Part shown: piece after piece, positions 1 to 5,124 of the stretch
Position numbering within the stretch: position 1 is the stretch's first letter
Layout: each line of letters opens with the position of its first letter
DNA from: Acidobacteriota bacterium
GTDB lineage: Bacteria; Acidobacteriota; Blastocatellia; Pyrinomonadales; Pyrinomonadaceae
DNA: 6,757 nt
Direction: 5' to 3'
NCBI GenBank assembly: GCA_963169175.1
Contig: CAUJFK010000083.1
Span: 1-6,757, forward strand
Translations under genes and position numbers: made by a program
Notes under the pieces: generated by a model
Told to the model about the DNA's origin: nothing
Databases searched by the model: none
The model's input: the letters and a program-made list of their open reading frames with translations, nothing else

Positions 1-11
1 TTAGGGTAATC

Positions 12-37
12 GGCCACTTTTCACTTTCTCAGTGGCC
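12..37. terminator. Perfect 7-bp stem-loop, possible terminator of a gene left of the window
   Basis: GGCCACT (12-18) and AGTGGCC (31-37) are exact reverse complements around a 12-nt pyrimidine-rich loop. Only a short T stretch follows (TTTGTG), so this is not a textbook intrinsic terminator. Its right arm overlaps the start of the larger inverted repeat at 29-120, so it may be part of that repeat rather than a separate element. Confidence 0.35.
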
Positions 38-120
38 TTTGTGTCTTCCCTTTGTGTCCTCTGTGTTGAAGGTTTTTTCACCACCAAAGGCACTAAGGTG
101 AAATCGCAAAGGCTACAAAG
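29..120. repeat. Imperfect palindromic intergenic repeat of the CACAAAG/CTTTGTG type
   Basis: The left arm (about 29-70) is made of CTTTGTG-like words and the right arm (about 79-120) of CAAAG-like words. The reverse complement of the right arm aligns with the left arm along most of its length, for example CCTTTG with CCTTTG and TTGAA with TTCA around the central T-run at 73-78. The RNA would fold into one long imperfect hairpin. Repeats with this vocabulary (accaccaaaggcactaagg-like) are familiar as dispersed intergenic elements in many environmental bacteria; that is recalled knowledge, not a search. An open frame through the repeat, fused in frame to msrA, is a by-product: its first ~40 codons translate the repeat. 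Confidence 0.6.
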
Positions 121-167
121 TAAGAAAATGCCAAATATTCGAATTGATCCACTATCTGCCTGCGGGG

Positions 168-196
168 TTGATTTCTGTCCAGCGGTTTGGTCTGAT
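168..196 (+). promoter_or_regulatory. Weak candidate sigma-70 promoter for msrA
   Basis: TTGATT (168-173) and TCTGAT (191-196) are separated by 17 nt, each matching 4 of 6 consensus bases. The -10 lacks the conserved second-position A. It ends only 6 nt before the msrA ATG, so transcription would begin at or next to the start codon. That would suit a leaderless mRNA and the missing Shine-Dalgarno. Sequence match only. Confidence 0.22.
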
Positions 197-202
197 TTAA
201 GT

Positions 203-751
203 ATGGAAACAGCGACTTTAGGGGCGGGGTGTTTTTGGTGCGTTGAAGCGGTCTTCGATGATCTTCAAGGGGTTGAAGATGTAGTGTCAGGCTATTCCGG
301 GGGCAATAAGGACAACCCGACGTACCAGGATGTTTGTGCGGGAACGACGGGGCATGCGGAAGTGATCCAGATCAAGTTCGATCCGGAGGCGATCGCATTT
401 GCGGATATACTTCGTGTATTCTTTGCCGTACACGATCCGACGCAGTTGAACCGCCAGGGCAACGACATCGGTACTTCATACAGGTCAGCCATCTTTTACC
501 ACGGCGAAGAGCAGCGGAATACGGCGGACAAGATCATCAAGGAGATAACAGACGATGGCCTTTATGATAAGCCGATCGTGACCGAAGTGACTGCCTTTGA
601 CAAGTTCTGGCCGGCCGAGAATTACCACCAGGAGTATTTCGCAAATAATCCGAACCAGCCATATTGTGCAGCAGTTGTCGCGCCGAAGGTCGCGAAATTC
701 CGGCAAAAATTCGTCAGCAGGCTAAAGAAAGGTGCGGCCGCCTCGAATTAG
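203..751 (+). CDS. msrA: Peptide-methionine (S)-S-oxide reductase MsrA
   Basis: MsrA reduces the S-epimer of methionine sulfoxide in proteins and free methionine, with electrons normally from thioredoxin, and repairs oxidative damage. With the ATG at 203 the protein has 182 residues, near the usual size of the core domain. The active-site motif GCFWC lies at residues 9-13, with Cys10 the catalytic nucleophile and Cys13 a second cysteine found in many members. Other hallmarks are GYSGG (30-34), Glu52 in HAEV, the block HDPTQLNRQGNDIGTSYRS (77-95), NYHQEY (140-145), and Cys155 in PYC before a C-terminal VxPKxxKF signature, a likely resolving cysteine. No signal peptide is seen, so it is probably cytoplasmic. 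The frame stays open upstream to 32 and has another ATG at 128, but those codons enter repeat DNA, so 203 is preferred. No clear Shine-Dalgarno precedes it. It overlaps the convergent transporter gene by 4 bp. Confidence 0.95.
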   Translation: METATLGAGCFWCVEAVFDDLQGVEDVVSGYSGGNKDNPTYQDVCAGTTGHAEVIQIKFDPEAIAFADILRVFFAVHDPTQLNRQGNDIGTSYRSAIFYHGEEQRNTADKIIKEITDDGLYDKPIVTEVTAFDKFWPAENYHQEYFANNPNQPYCAAVVAPKVAKFRQKFVSRLKKGAAASN

Positions 752-1020
752 AGCTTCCCGAACAGCATCAGTACCCCGATCGCGATAAACGCGACCGCGA
801 CAATGCGTTGCAGCCATTCGACCGGAATGAACTGTGTCAAGACGCCGCCGATGACCACGCCGAGAAGCGTCACAACCACCAGAGCGAGGCTTGCACCGGC
901 AAAGACAGCAAGCTTGCTTTCCGCCTTTGCGGACATTGTTATCACCGCCAACTGAGTCTTGTCACCAAGCTCAGCCAAAAATAGTGTCAAAAAGGCCGTG
1001 CCGAATACTTTCCAATCCAT
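748..1020 (-). CDS. Single-domain GDT1/UPF0016 (TMEM165-like) cation transporter
   Basis: This small membrane protein of 90 residues has the family signature E-x-G-D-K-T at residues 17-22 (ELGDKT), followed by QLAV. Three hydrophobic stretches fit one GDT1 repeat: about 5-28 carrying the motif, 37-65, and 69-88. The wider family (yeast Gdt1, human TMEM165, bacterial MneA/Mnx) moves Mn2+ and/or Ca2+ across membranes, usually in exchange for protons. Most members carry two such repeats in one chain. A one-repeat protein would have to act as a homodimer or pair with a second small paralogue, and none is present here. Substrate (Mn2+ or Ca2+) is inferred from family only. The stop codon overlaps that of msrA. 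No Shine-Dalgarno is evident; TACAAT lies 7 nt before the ATG. Confidence 0.88.
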   Translation of the reverse strand: MDWKVFGTAFLTLFLAELGDKTQLAVITMSAKAESKLAVFAGASLALVVVTLLGVVIGGVLTQFIPVEWLQRIVAVAFIAIGVLMLFGKL

Positions 1021-1027
1021 ACGGACG

Positions 1028-1033
1028 ATTGTA
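1028..1033 (-). promoter_or_regulatory. Candidate -10 element (TACAAT) for the GDT1-family gene
   Basis: On the minus strand TACAAT matches 5 of 6 consensus -10 bases and ends 7 nt before the ATG at 1020. A start about 7 nt downstream would place the first transcribed base at the start codon, giving a leaderless message. The -35 position (17-nt spacer) offers only a weak CGTACA. The gene may instead be read through from the upstream gene on the same strand. Confidence 0.3.
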
Positions 1034-1051
1034 TTCGATACGGCTCAAAAT

Positions 1052-1079
1052 GTACGACAAGGCAGCGGGAGTGTCGTAC
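1052..1079. repeat. Perfect 8-bp inverted repeat between two minus-strand genes
   Basis: GTACGACA (1052-1059) and TGTCGTAC (1072-1079) are exact reverse complements around a 12-nt purine-rich spacer. The right arm touches the stop codon (1079-1081) of the 293-residue gene, and the element lies in the 58-bp gap before the transporter gene. It could be a stem-loop that stabilises or terminates the upstream transcript (only a weak T-run, ATTTT, follows on the minus strand) or a dimeric regulator site for the transporter gene. The sequence does not decide between these. Confidence 0.45.
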
Positions 1080-1960
1080 TAAATTCCAGTTATCTTTTGC
1101 AATTCCAAGCCAAGCCCGAAGGTTTGAAACTGTAACTTTCGCCTGTTTGCGAGTACGCGGACGCGGTGCATCGTTTGATGGCAGACGTTGCCGAAGTAAG
1201 GATCTTCACCAAGACGCTGCATGATCCTCGCAAGTGCGGACGTTACACCGCTGATAAGGTCACGTGCCGAAAGACGCTGGCGGACGGTGATGTACCCGCC
1301 CTCGTAGGCAAACACGTCCGAATCGGGGTCAAGGAACGGATGGTCGAAGCTGACGAAGCCGCAGGCATTTCGGAAAAGGTCCGCAAAATTAACATTGCCT
1401 TTTGCCAATGAAACATCGACGGTTTGCATAAGTTCGGAGATCAGGGCGAGAAGCTCGGTCCAGTTCTCGGTTGTCGGAACGTCAAGACGCTCGTCTGGTT
1501 TTGGTATCGGTGCCTCGGCAACCGCGGCGGCCGTCATGCTGGTTCTCATTGGTGCAAATTTCCTTGGGGCCATATCCCCGATAGGCCCTGTGGCCATCCT
1601 GCGTGCCTCTAGCGCGATCGCCGCATCAACGAAGACACGTTCGCTCTTTATTTCGGATCCACTGCCCTTGTAAACATGGATAAGGCCGCCCGGCTCTTTT
1701 GAACGGATCATTATCCGCTGAAGAGCGTCGTCGCCAAACGAGAGCCTGTCCGCAATGTGGTCTTGTTCACGCGCACGGATCGATCCGTCGTCCGCGAACT
1801 CTATCTCGGCCTCGTAACTGCTCAGCTCAAGCTGAATGCTGCCGATAAAGCCAAGGTTTCGTAGATGCCGAACAAGGCCCGACATGCTTACGAATGAAGT
1901 GTTCAGGTTCCTGTGAATAGGTAATTTATTCATCAATACGAGGGTATCCACCATTCGCAT
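1079..1960 (-). CDS. Two-part protein of unknown function with a PATAN/DUF4388-like N-terminus
   Basis: I do not recognise this 293-residue protein by full-length family. There is no signal peptide or membrane segment. Residues about 18-98 follow a pattern like the PATAN/DUF4388 domain of bacterial regulators: a helix with SMSGLVRHLRNLGFIGSI, strands around IQLEL and EAEIEFADDGSIRA, then a helix with GDDALQRIM and a final strand GGLIHVY. This is a by-eye resemblance. Residues about 125-162 form an Ala/Pro-rich linker. The C-terminal part (about 165-293) is mainly helical: NWTELLALISELMQ, then a FDHPFLDPDSDVF segment, an RQRLSARDLISGVTSALARIMQRL helix and a basic RVRVLANRRKLQF stretch. No catalytic motif is evident. 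GGAG (1965-1968) lies 4 nt before the ATG at 1960 and 10 nt before a second ATG at 1954, so either could start translation and the ATG at 1933 is less likely. A role in signalling or gliding/pili control is only a guess from PATAN proteins elsewhere. Confidence 0.8.
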   Translation of the reverse strand: MRMVDTLVLMNKLPIHRNLNTSFVSMSGLVRHLRNLGFIGSIQLELSSYEAEIEFADDGSIRAREQDHIADRLSFGDDALQRIMIRSKEPGGLIHVYKGSGSEIKSERVFVDAAIALEARRMATGPIGDMAPRKFAPMRTSMTAAAVAEAPIPKPDERLDVPTTENWTELLALISELMQTVDVSLAKGNVNFADLFRNACGFVSFDHPFLDPDSDVFAYEGGYITVRQRLSARDLISGVTSALARIMQRLGEDPYFGNVCHQTMHRVRVLANRRKLQFQTFGLGLELQKITGI

Positions 1961-2029
1961 TCAACTCCGTCTGAAGTTGGTTTCGGTCTAGCTTTGCCAC
2001 TGTAAAGTACCAATTCAGCATTGTTTCCA

Positions 2030-2058
2030 TTGCAACTTTTGCATTTTTCATTCAAAAT
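2030..2058 (+). promoter_or_regulatory. Candidate promoter for the amino-acid permease
   Basis: TTGCAA (2030-2035) and CAAAAT (2053-2058) are separated by 17 nt, each with 4 of 6 consensus bases, in the most AT-rich part of the divergent gap 1961-2135. The implied 5' leader is roughly 70 nt. I found no convincing promoter for the divergent minus-strand gene in the same gap. Confidence 0.3.
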
Positions 2059-2135
2059 TCGCCTGTCACCAACGCTTCCAGCAAACTTGCCGCCCGTTGC
2101 GGCCAACTTTCGTAAGAGGTTCCGATCATTTGAAT

Positions 2136-3974
2136 ATGCTAGATAATCTATTCCGCAAAAAGTCTATTGCCCAGATACAGGCCGATGCCGCATCAGGTTT
2201 TGCCGAAGAAACTCTCGTACCCGGCCAACCGGGTGAAGAGCCGATCGCCGTTGGCCTTAGGCGCAGCCTCGGGACGTTTGACCTGACGATGCTTGGCATC
2301 GCCGCCATCATTGGAGCGGGAATTTTTGCGATGATCGGGCAGGCCTCCTTCAAAGGCGGGCCGGGCGTTGTGTTTCTTTTTATTTTTGCGGCAATAGCGT
2401 GCGGATTTGCGGCATTGTGTTATGCAGAGTTTGCCTCAAAGATCCCGATCGCCGGTTCGGCGTACACCTACGCTTACGCAAGCTTCGGCGAACTGCTTGC
2501 CTGGATAATCGGCTGGGATCTTCTTGTCGAATACGCGATCGGGAACATCGCCGTTGCCATCTCATGGAGCGATTATTTTACAAGCCTCCTGGCCGCGAAC
2601 GGCATCCACGTGCCATTGAGCTACACGATGGATTTCCTTACGGCCAAACGCGGTTTTGCGGCCGTGAATGAAGTAATTGCCGGCGGCGCCACGCTCGAAG
2701 CGCTTCAAACAGGCTGTAAGGCCGCCGACGCCGCCGTGTCTTGCGCCCAGGTGGAGGCACATCAGGCATGGGCAAACGCCGTGCACATCGGCGGCCTTCC
2801 GATAGTCGCTGACATTCCCGCTCTTGCGATCGTGTTCATCATTACTGCGCTCGTTTACGTCGGGATACGCGAATCGAAGATCGCCTCGAACATAATGGTC
2901 GGCGTAAAGCTTGCCATTATTCTTCTCGTGATCGTTCTCGGTGCTTTTTTCGTCAAAACGGAGAATTGGAGCCCATTTCTGCCAAATGGATTCGGCGGGA
3001 TGATGTCAGGAGTTGCGGCCGTATTCTTTGCGTACATTGGCTTTGACGCTCTCTCGACCACCGCTGAAGAGTGTAAAGATCCGTATAAAACATTGCCGCG
3101 CGGTATGATCTATTCACTTGTGATCTGCACCGTTCTGTATGTCGTCCTGGCACTTGTTCTAACGGGCATGGTGAACTATACGAACCTGAATGTCGGCGAT
3201 CCGCTTGCATTCGTGTTCGGGCCTGAGGGTGTGAATATTCCGTGGGTCTCGGGCATCATTGCAGTCAGTGCGGTCGTCGCTCTTGCCACTGTTCTGCTCG
3301 TATTTCAACTTGGCCAGCCGAGGCTTTGGATGGCGATGAGCCGCGACGGATTACTTCCAAAGATCTTTTCGTCGATACATCCAAAATTCCGCACACCGTG
3401 GTTCTCAACGATCCTGACCGGGTTTTTAGTTGCGATACCGGCGCTGTTTATGAATCTGACCGAGGTCACCGAGCTTTCCGTTATCGGTACACTCTTTGCG
3501 TTTACAGTCGTATGCGCCGGTGTGCTTGTAAAGGACAAAGAATTTGCTGGCCAGAAGCGCTATGTGCCGTACATCAATTCGATGTTCGTTGCACCGGTAA
3601 TCTTCATCGTCATTTGGTCCTTTATCCTCTGGTACAACCATGACGCTACACAGACATTCTTTACCGATTTCACGCCGACAGCGGATGATCTAAAGAAAGG
3701 TGTAGATACCGCCGCCGGAGTTTTCTTTGAGAAGCTGCCTTACCTCGTATTTGCAGTTTTCTCACTTGTAATGACGGTCTTGTGCTTCGTCAAACGCCTC
3801 TCGCTCATACCCGTCCTCGGCGTTATGTGCTGCACCTACCTGATGACCGAGCTTGGCTGGATGAACTGGTTCCGCTTCGGTTTGTGGCTAATAGCAGGGC
3901 TCATTATTTACTTTTTCTATAGCTATTCGCACAGCAAACTTAACAAAACGTCGCTTGGCGACACCGCGACCTAA
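2136..3974 (+). CDS. CAT-type amino-acid permease of the APC superfamily
   Basis: An inner-membrane amino-acid transporter with the LeuT-like fold, 612 residues from the ATG. The CAT subfamily of APC proteins imports amino acids, often cationic ones, usually with protons. Landmarks: the unwound helix-1 motif GAGIF (60-64), EFASKIPIAGSAYTYAY (98-114), FFAYIGFDALSTTAEE (297-312) typical of CAT helix 6, and QPRLWMAMSRDGLLPKIF (394-411). The C-terminal region (about 556-600, with YLMTELGWMNWFRFGLWLIAG) matches the extra C-terminal helix pair of AA_permease_C seen in animal CATs. At 612 residues it is longer than compact bacterial CATs of about 470. Part of the excess is an Ala-rich soluble loop at about 165-220 with Cys194 and Cys203. 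AAGAGG (2114-2119) is 16 nt from the ATG but 10 nt from an in-frame TTG at 2130, which could be the true start. A frame open to 2097 is less plausible. Exact substrate cannot be read from sequence. Confidence 0.92.
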   Translation: MLDNLFRKKSIAQIQADAASGFAEETLVPGQPGEEPIAVGLRRSLGTFDLTMLGIAAIIGAGIFAMIGQASFKGGPGVVFLFIFAAIACGFAALCYAEFASKIPIAGSAYTYAYASFGELLAWIIGWDLLVEYAIGNIAVAISWSDYFTSLLAANGIHVPLSYTMDFLTAKRGFAAVNEVIAGGATLEALQTGCKAADAAVSCAQVEAHQAWANAVHIGGLPIVADIPALAIVFIITALVYVGIRESKIASNIMVGVKLAIILLVIVLGAFFVKTENWSPFLPNGFGGMMSGVAAVFFAYIGFDALSTTAEECKDPYKTLPRGMIYSLVICTVLYVVLALVLTGMVNYTNLNVGDPLAFVFGPEGVNIPWVSGIIAVSAVVALATVLLVFQLGQPRLWMAMSRDGLLPKIFSSIHPKFRTPWFSTILTGFLVAIPALFMNLTEVTELSVIGTLFAFTVVCAGVLVKDKEFAGQKRYVPYINSMFVAPVIFIVIWSFILWYNHDATQTFFTDFTPTADDLKKGVDTAAGVFFEKLPYLVFAVFSLVMTVLCFVKRLSLIPVLGVMCCTYLMTELGWMNWFRFGLWLIAGLIIYFFYSYSHSKLNKTSLGDTAT

Positions 3975-3978
3975 TGCC

Positions 3979-4021
3979 GCGATCGCAAAGGCGATTTAGG
4001 TCCTGATCGCCAACGGCGATC
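3979..4021. terminator. Two adjacent GATCGC hairpins after the permease gene
   Basis: Just downstream of the permease stop, ATCGC-AAAG-GCGAT (3982-3995) and the perfect GATCGCC-AAC-GGCGATC (4005-4021) form two hairpins. They are near copies spaced 24 bp apart, and the first includes the octamer GCGATCGC (3979-3986). No T-run follows, so factor-independent termination is doubtful. They may protect the 3' end of the mRNA or be a short REP-like repeat. Confidence 0.4.
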
Positions 4022-4058
4022 CATACTAAAGCCTAAGTTAGCCGATGGGCGAACCCTT

Positions 4059-4080
4059 GGTAGGTTTGCACGAACCTATT
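4059..4080. terminator. Second hairpin in the gap after the permease gene
   Basis: TAGGTT (4061-4066) and AACCTA (4073-4078) pair exactly around the 6-nt loop TGCACG, and two G:U pairs can extend the stem to 4059-4080. It lies about 100 bp past the permease stop and just before the duplicated control region. No T-run follows. It may be a weak terminator or a regulatory stem. Confidence 0.3.
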
Positions 4081-4092
4081 CCGTCGCAACCC

Positions 4093-4182
4093 TTACAAAT
4101 CTTTGCAATTTTGATTTAACCGCACCCGAGAGAACGGCGTCTGTTCAATAGGTACAGTTATTTAATCCAAAGGAGCAAAGCT
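4093..4182 (+). promoter_or_regulatory. First copy of a duplicated control region
   Basis: These 90 bp align with 4299-4390 in front of the intact secreted-protein gene. Shared blocks in order are TTACAAATCTTT(G/A)CAATT, AACCG, GCGTCT, CAGTTA and the ribosome site AGGAGCAAAGCT immediately before ATG. Offsets between copies are 206-208 bp. The first block is itself a direct repeat with about 10-bp period (TTACAAATCT, then TTGCAATTTT). This copy drives only a decayed gene. Confidence 0.6.
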
Positions 4183-4297
4183 ATGATAGGAAATATTCTT
4201 TTGACGATCGCTATGGCGTTACTTGCCCTGGCCCTCTCCATTACGGCATAGGGCCGGTGAACTTCTCAGGCATGCTTGCGAAGAGTGTCGCACAGGT
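4183..4297 (+). pseudogene. Decayed 5' copy of the secreted NFSGTW-protein gene
   Basis: The start ATG (4183) follows a perfect copy of the AGGAGCAAAGCT ribosome site used by the intact gene at 4391. The 22 codons before the stop encode a signal-peptide-like sequence, identical to the intact paralogue at about 12 positions (M1, N4, L6, L7, A10, M11, L13, A15-A17, S19, A22). The stop TAG (4249-4251) aligns with the CAG codon for Gln23 at the predicted cleavage junction. After about a 1-nt shift the sequence still encodes PVNFSGM...LAKS (4254-4285), matching APNFSGTWVLDAAKS of the intact protein. Homology then ends where the second control region begins, so most of the mature domain is missing. 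Alternatively the 22-residue frame may be a translated leader peptide, but the residual out-of-frame homology favours a pseudogene. Confidence 0.6.
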
Positions 4298-4298
4298 T

Positions 4299-4390
4299 TT
4301 ACAAATCTTTACAATTCTGCCTGAACCGACTGTGGCAGAATTGCGTCTTAATCCTGTCAGTTACAACCTTTTCCGTTTAGGAGCAAAGCT
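4299..4390 (+). promoter_or_regulatory. Control region and ribosome site of the secreted-protein gene
   Basis: This is the second copy of the duplicated upstream region. TTACAAATCT (4299-4308) is followed directly by TTACAATTCT (4309-4318), a 10-bp direct repeat with 9 of 10 identical bases, one helical turn apart. Such an arrangement suits two monomers of a response regulator on one DNA face. AGGAGCAAAGCT (4379-4390) gives a strong Shine-Dalgarno directly before the ATG at 4391. No convincing -10/-35 pair could be assigned. Confidence 0.45.
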
Positions 4391-4921
4391 ATGAAACGAA
4401 ATGTTCTTTTGGCGGCGGCCATGGTGCTGTTCGCATTGGCTATCTCTGCGTCAGCGCAGAAGGCGCCGAATTTTTCAGGTACGTGGGTATTGGATGCCGC
4501 AAAATCCAAACCCGCCGAGACCACTATTGAATCGCAGACACTTACCGTTACTCAAACACCGGCCGAACTGAAGGTCGAGCGGGCAACGACACGAAAGGCG
4601 AGTGCCAACCCGGGCGGCGGCGGTGGTGGCGGCCGCGGCGGTATGGGCGGCGGTGACGGGGCCACTACATATACGCTGGATGGAAAAGCCGTCAAATCTG
4701 AAATGCAGATGGGCGGCGGATCAATGCAGATGACGACGACCGCAAAGATCGACGACAAGGGCCTGAAGATCACACGGTCGATGGAAACGCAGATGGGAGC
4801 CCGTGAGACCACCGAAAAATGGTGGCTGAATGCCGATGGTACTCTGTCGATCGAATCATCACGGCCTAACCGCGATGGCGGAACCGATTCGACGACGCGA
4901 ACCTACACCAAGAAGTCTTAG
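4391..4921 (+). CDS. Small secreted glycine-rich protein with NFSGTW motif, function unknown
   Basis: The 176-residue product begins with a classical Sec signal peptide: Lys2 and Arg3, a hydrophobic core (about 4-19) and a likely signal peptidase I site after SASA (residue 22), giving a mature start QKAPNFSGTW. The mature part looks like a small beta-rich domain: an opening NFSGTWVLDAAKSK (27-40), alternating Thr/Lys-rich strands (LTVTQTPAELKV, YTLDGKAVKSEMQM, KIDDKGLKITRSME) and a closing TEKWWLNADGTLSIESS (141-157). A Gly-rich insert (75-89) interrupts it. 'FSGTW.LD..KSK' openings are common in secreted proteins of Acidobacteriota and relatives, where function is generally unknown; that is recalled, not searched. 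No catalytic residues or lipobox are evident. The protein is probably periplasmic or extracellular. A decayed tandem copy lies upstream at 4183. Confidence 0.88.
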   Translation: MKRNVLLAAAMVLFALAISASAQKAPNFSGTWVLDAAKSKPAETTIESQTLTVTQTPAELKVERATTRKASANPGGGGGGGRGGMGGGDGATTYTLDGKAVKSEMQMGGGSMQMTTTAKIDDKGLKITRSMETQMGARETTEKWWLNADGTLSIESSRPNRDGGTDSTTRTYTKKS

Positions 4922-4947
4922 ATCAGGACAAGTTTCCTGGACCTCGT

Positions 4948-5116
4948 GAGGGTGTCTGAAAAGTCTGAAAGTTTGAGCCAACAAGGCAAATTGAACGCGG
5001 ATCAACCGGAATTGAGCGGATTTTTACGGATCTATCCGTTTTTATCCACTCGATCCGCCTGATTCGCGTTCAATTTGCCCCTATTCCGCAGTAGGTTAAA
5101 GTTTTCAGACATCCTC
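4948..5116. repeat. MITE-like ~169-bp near-palindrome
   Basis: The termini GAGGGTGTCTGAAAA (4948-4962) and TTTTCAGACATCCTC (5102-5116) are inverted repeats with one mismatch. Inside, GGCAAATTGAACGCG (4985-4999) and CGCGTTCAATTTGCC (5065-5079) are a perfect 15-bp inverted repeat. The centre ACGGAT-CT-ATCCGT (5026-5039) is perfect, flanked by GGATTTTT/TTTTATCC-type complementary blocks. Nearly the whole segment can fold on itself. There is no coding frame. I see no clear target-site duplication. This is the shape of a non-autonomous mobile repeat. Confidence 0.65.
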
Positions 5117-5124
5117 ATTTTTTT
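4985..5124 (+). terminator. Long stem with T7 tail, likely terminator between convergent genes
   Basis: On the plus strand the 4948-5116 hairpin is followed one base later by TTTTTTT (5118-5124), an arrangement suited to intrinsic termination of the secreted-protein gene. The T-run overlaps the stop codon of the convergent phosphoesterase gene. On the minus strand the hairpin follows that stop immediately, so the element could end both transcripts. Confidence 0.4.

Noticed and set aside
32..202. N-terminal extension of MsrA from the ATG at 32 (or 128)
   Set aside because: The residues translate the palindromic repeat and show no signal peptide or domain. The MsrA core begins right at the ATG at 203.
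389..396. GCGATCGC octamers (389-396 and 3979-3986) as cyanobacterial HIP1
   Set aside because: Only two copies in about 6.8 kb, and nothing else points to cyanobacteria.
1021..1078. yybP-ykoY manganese riboswitch upstream of the GDT1-family gene
   Set aside because: The gap is only 58 bp, contains a simple 8-bp dyad, and lacks the expected multi-helix arrangement.
1166..1673. Plus-strand frames within 1166-1673
   Set aside because: They are antisense to the 293-residue gene, which has a good ribosome site and consistent domain-like composition.
4552..4812. Proline-rich minus-strand frame of 86 codons
   Set aside because: It is the antisense shadow of the Gly-rich insert of the secreted-protein gene, with no ribosome site.
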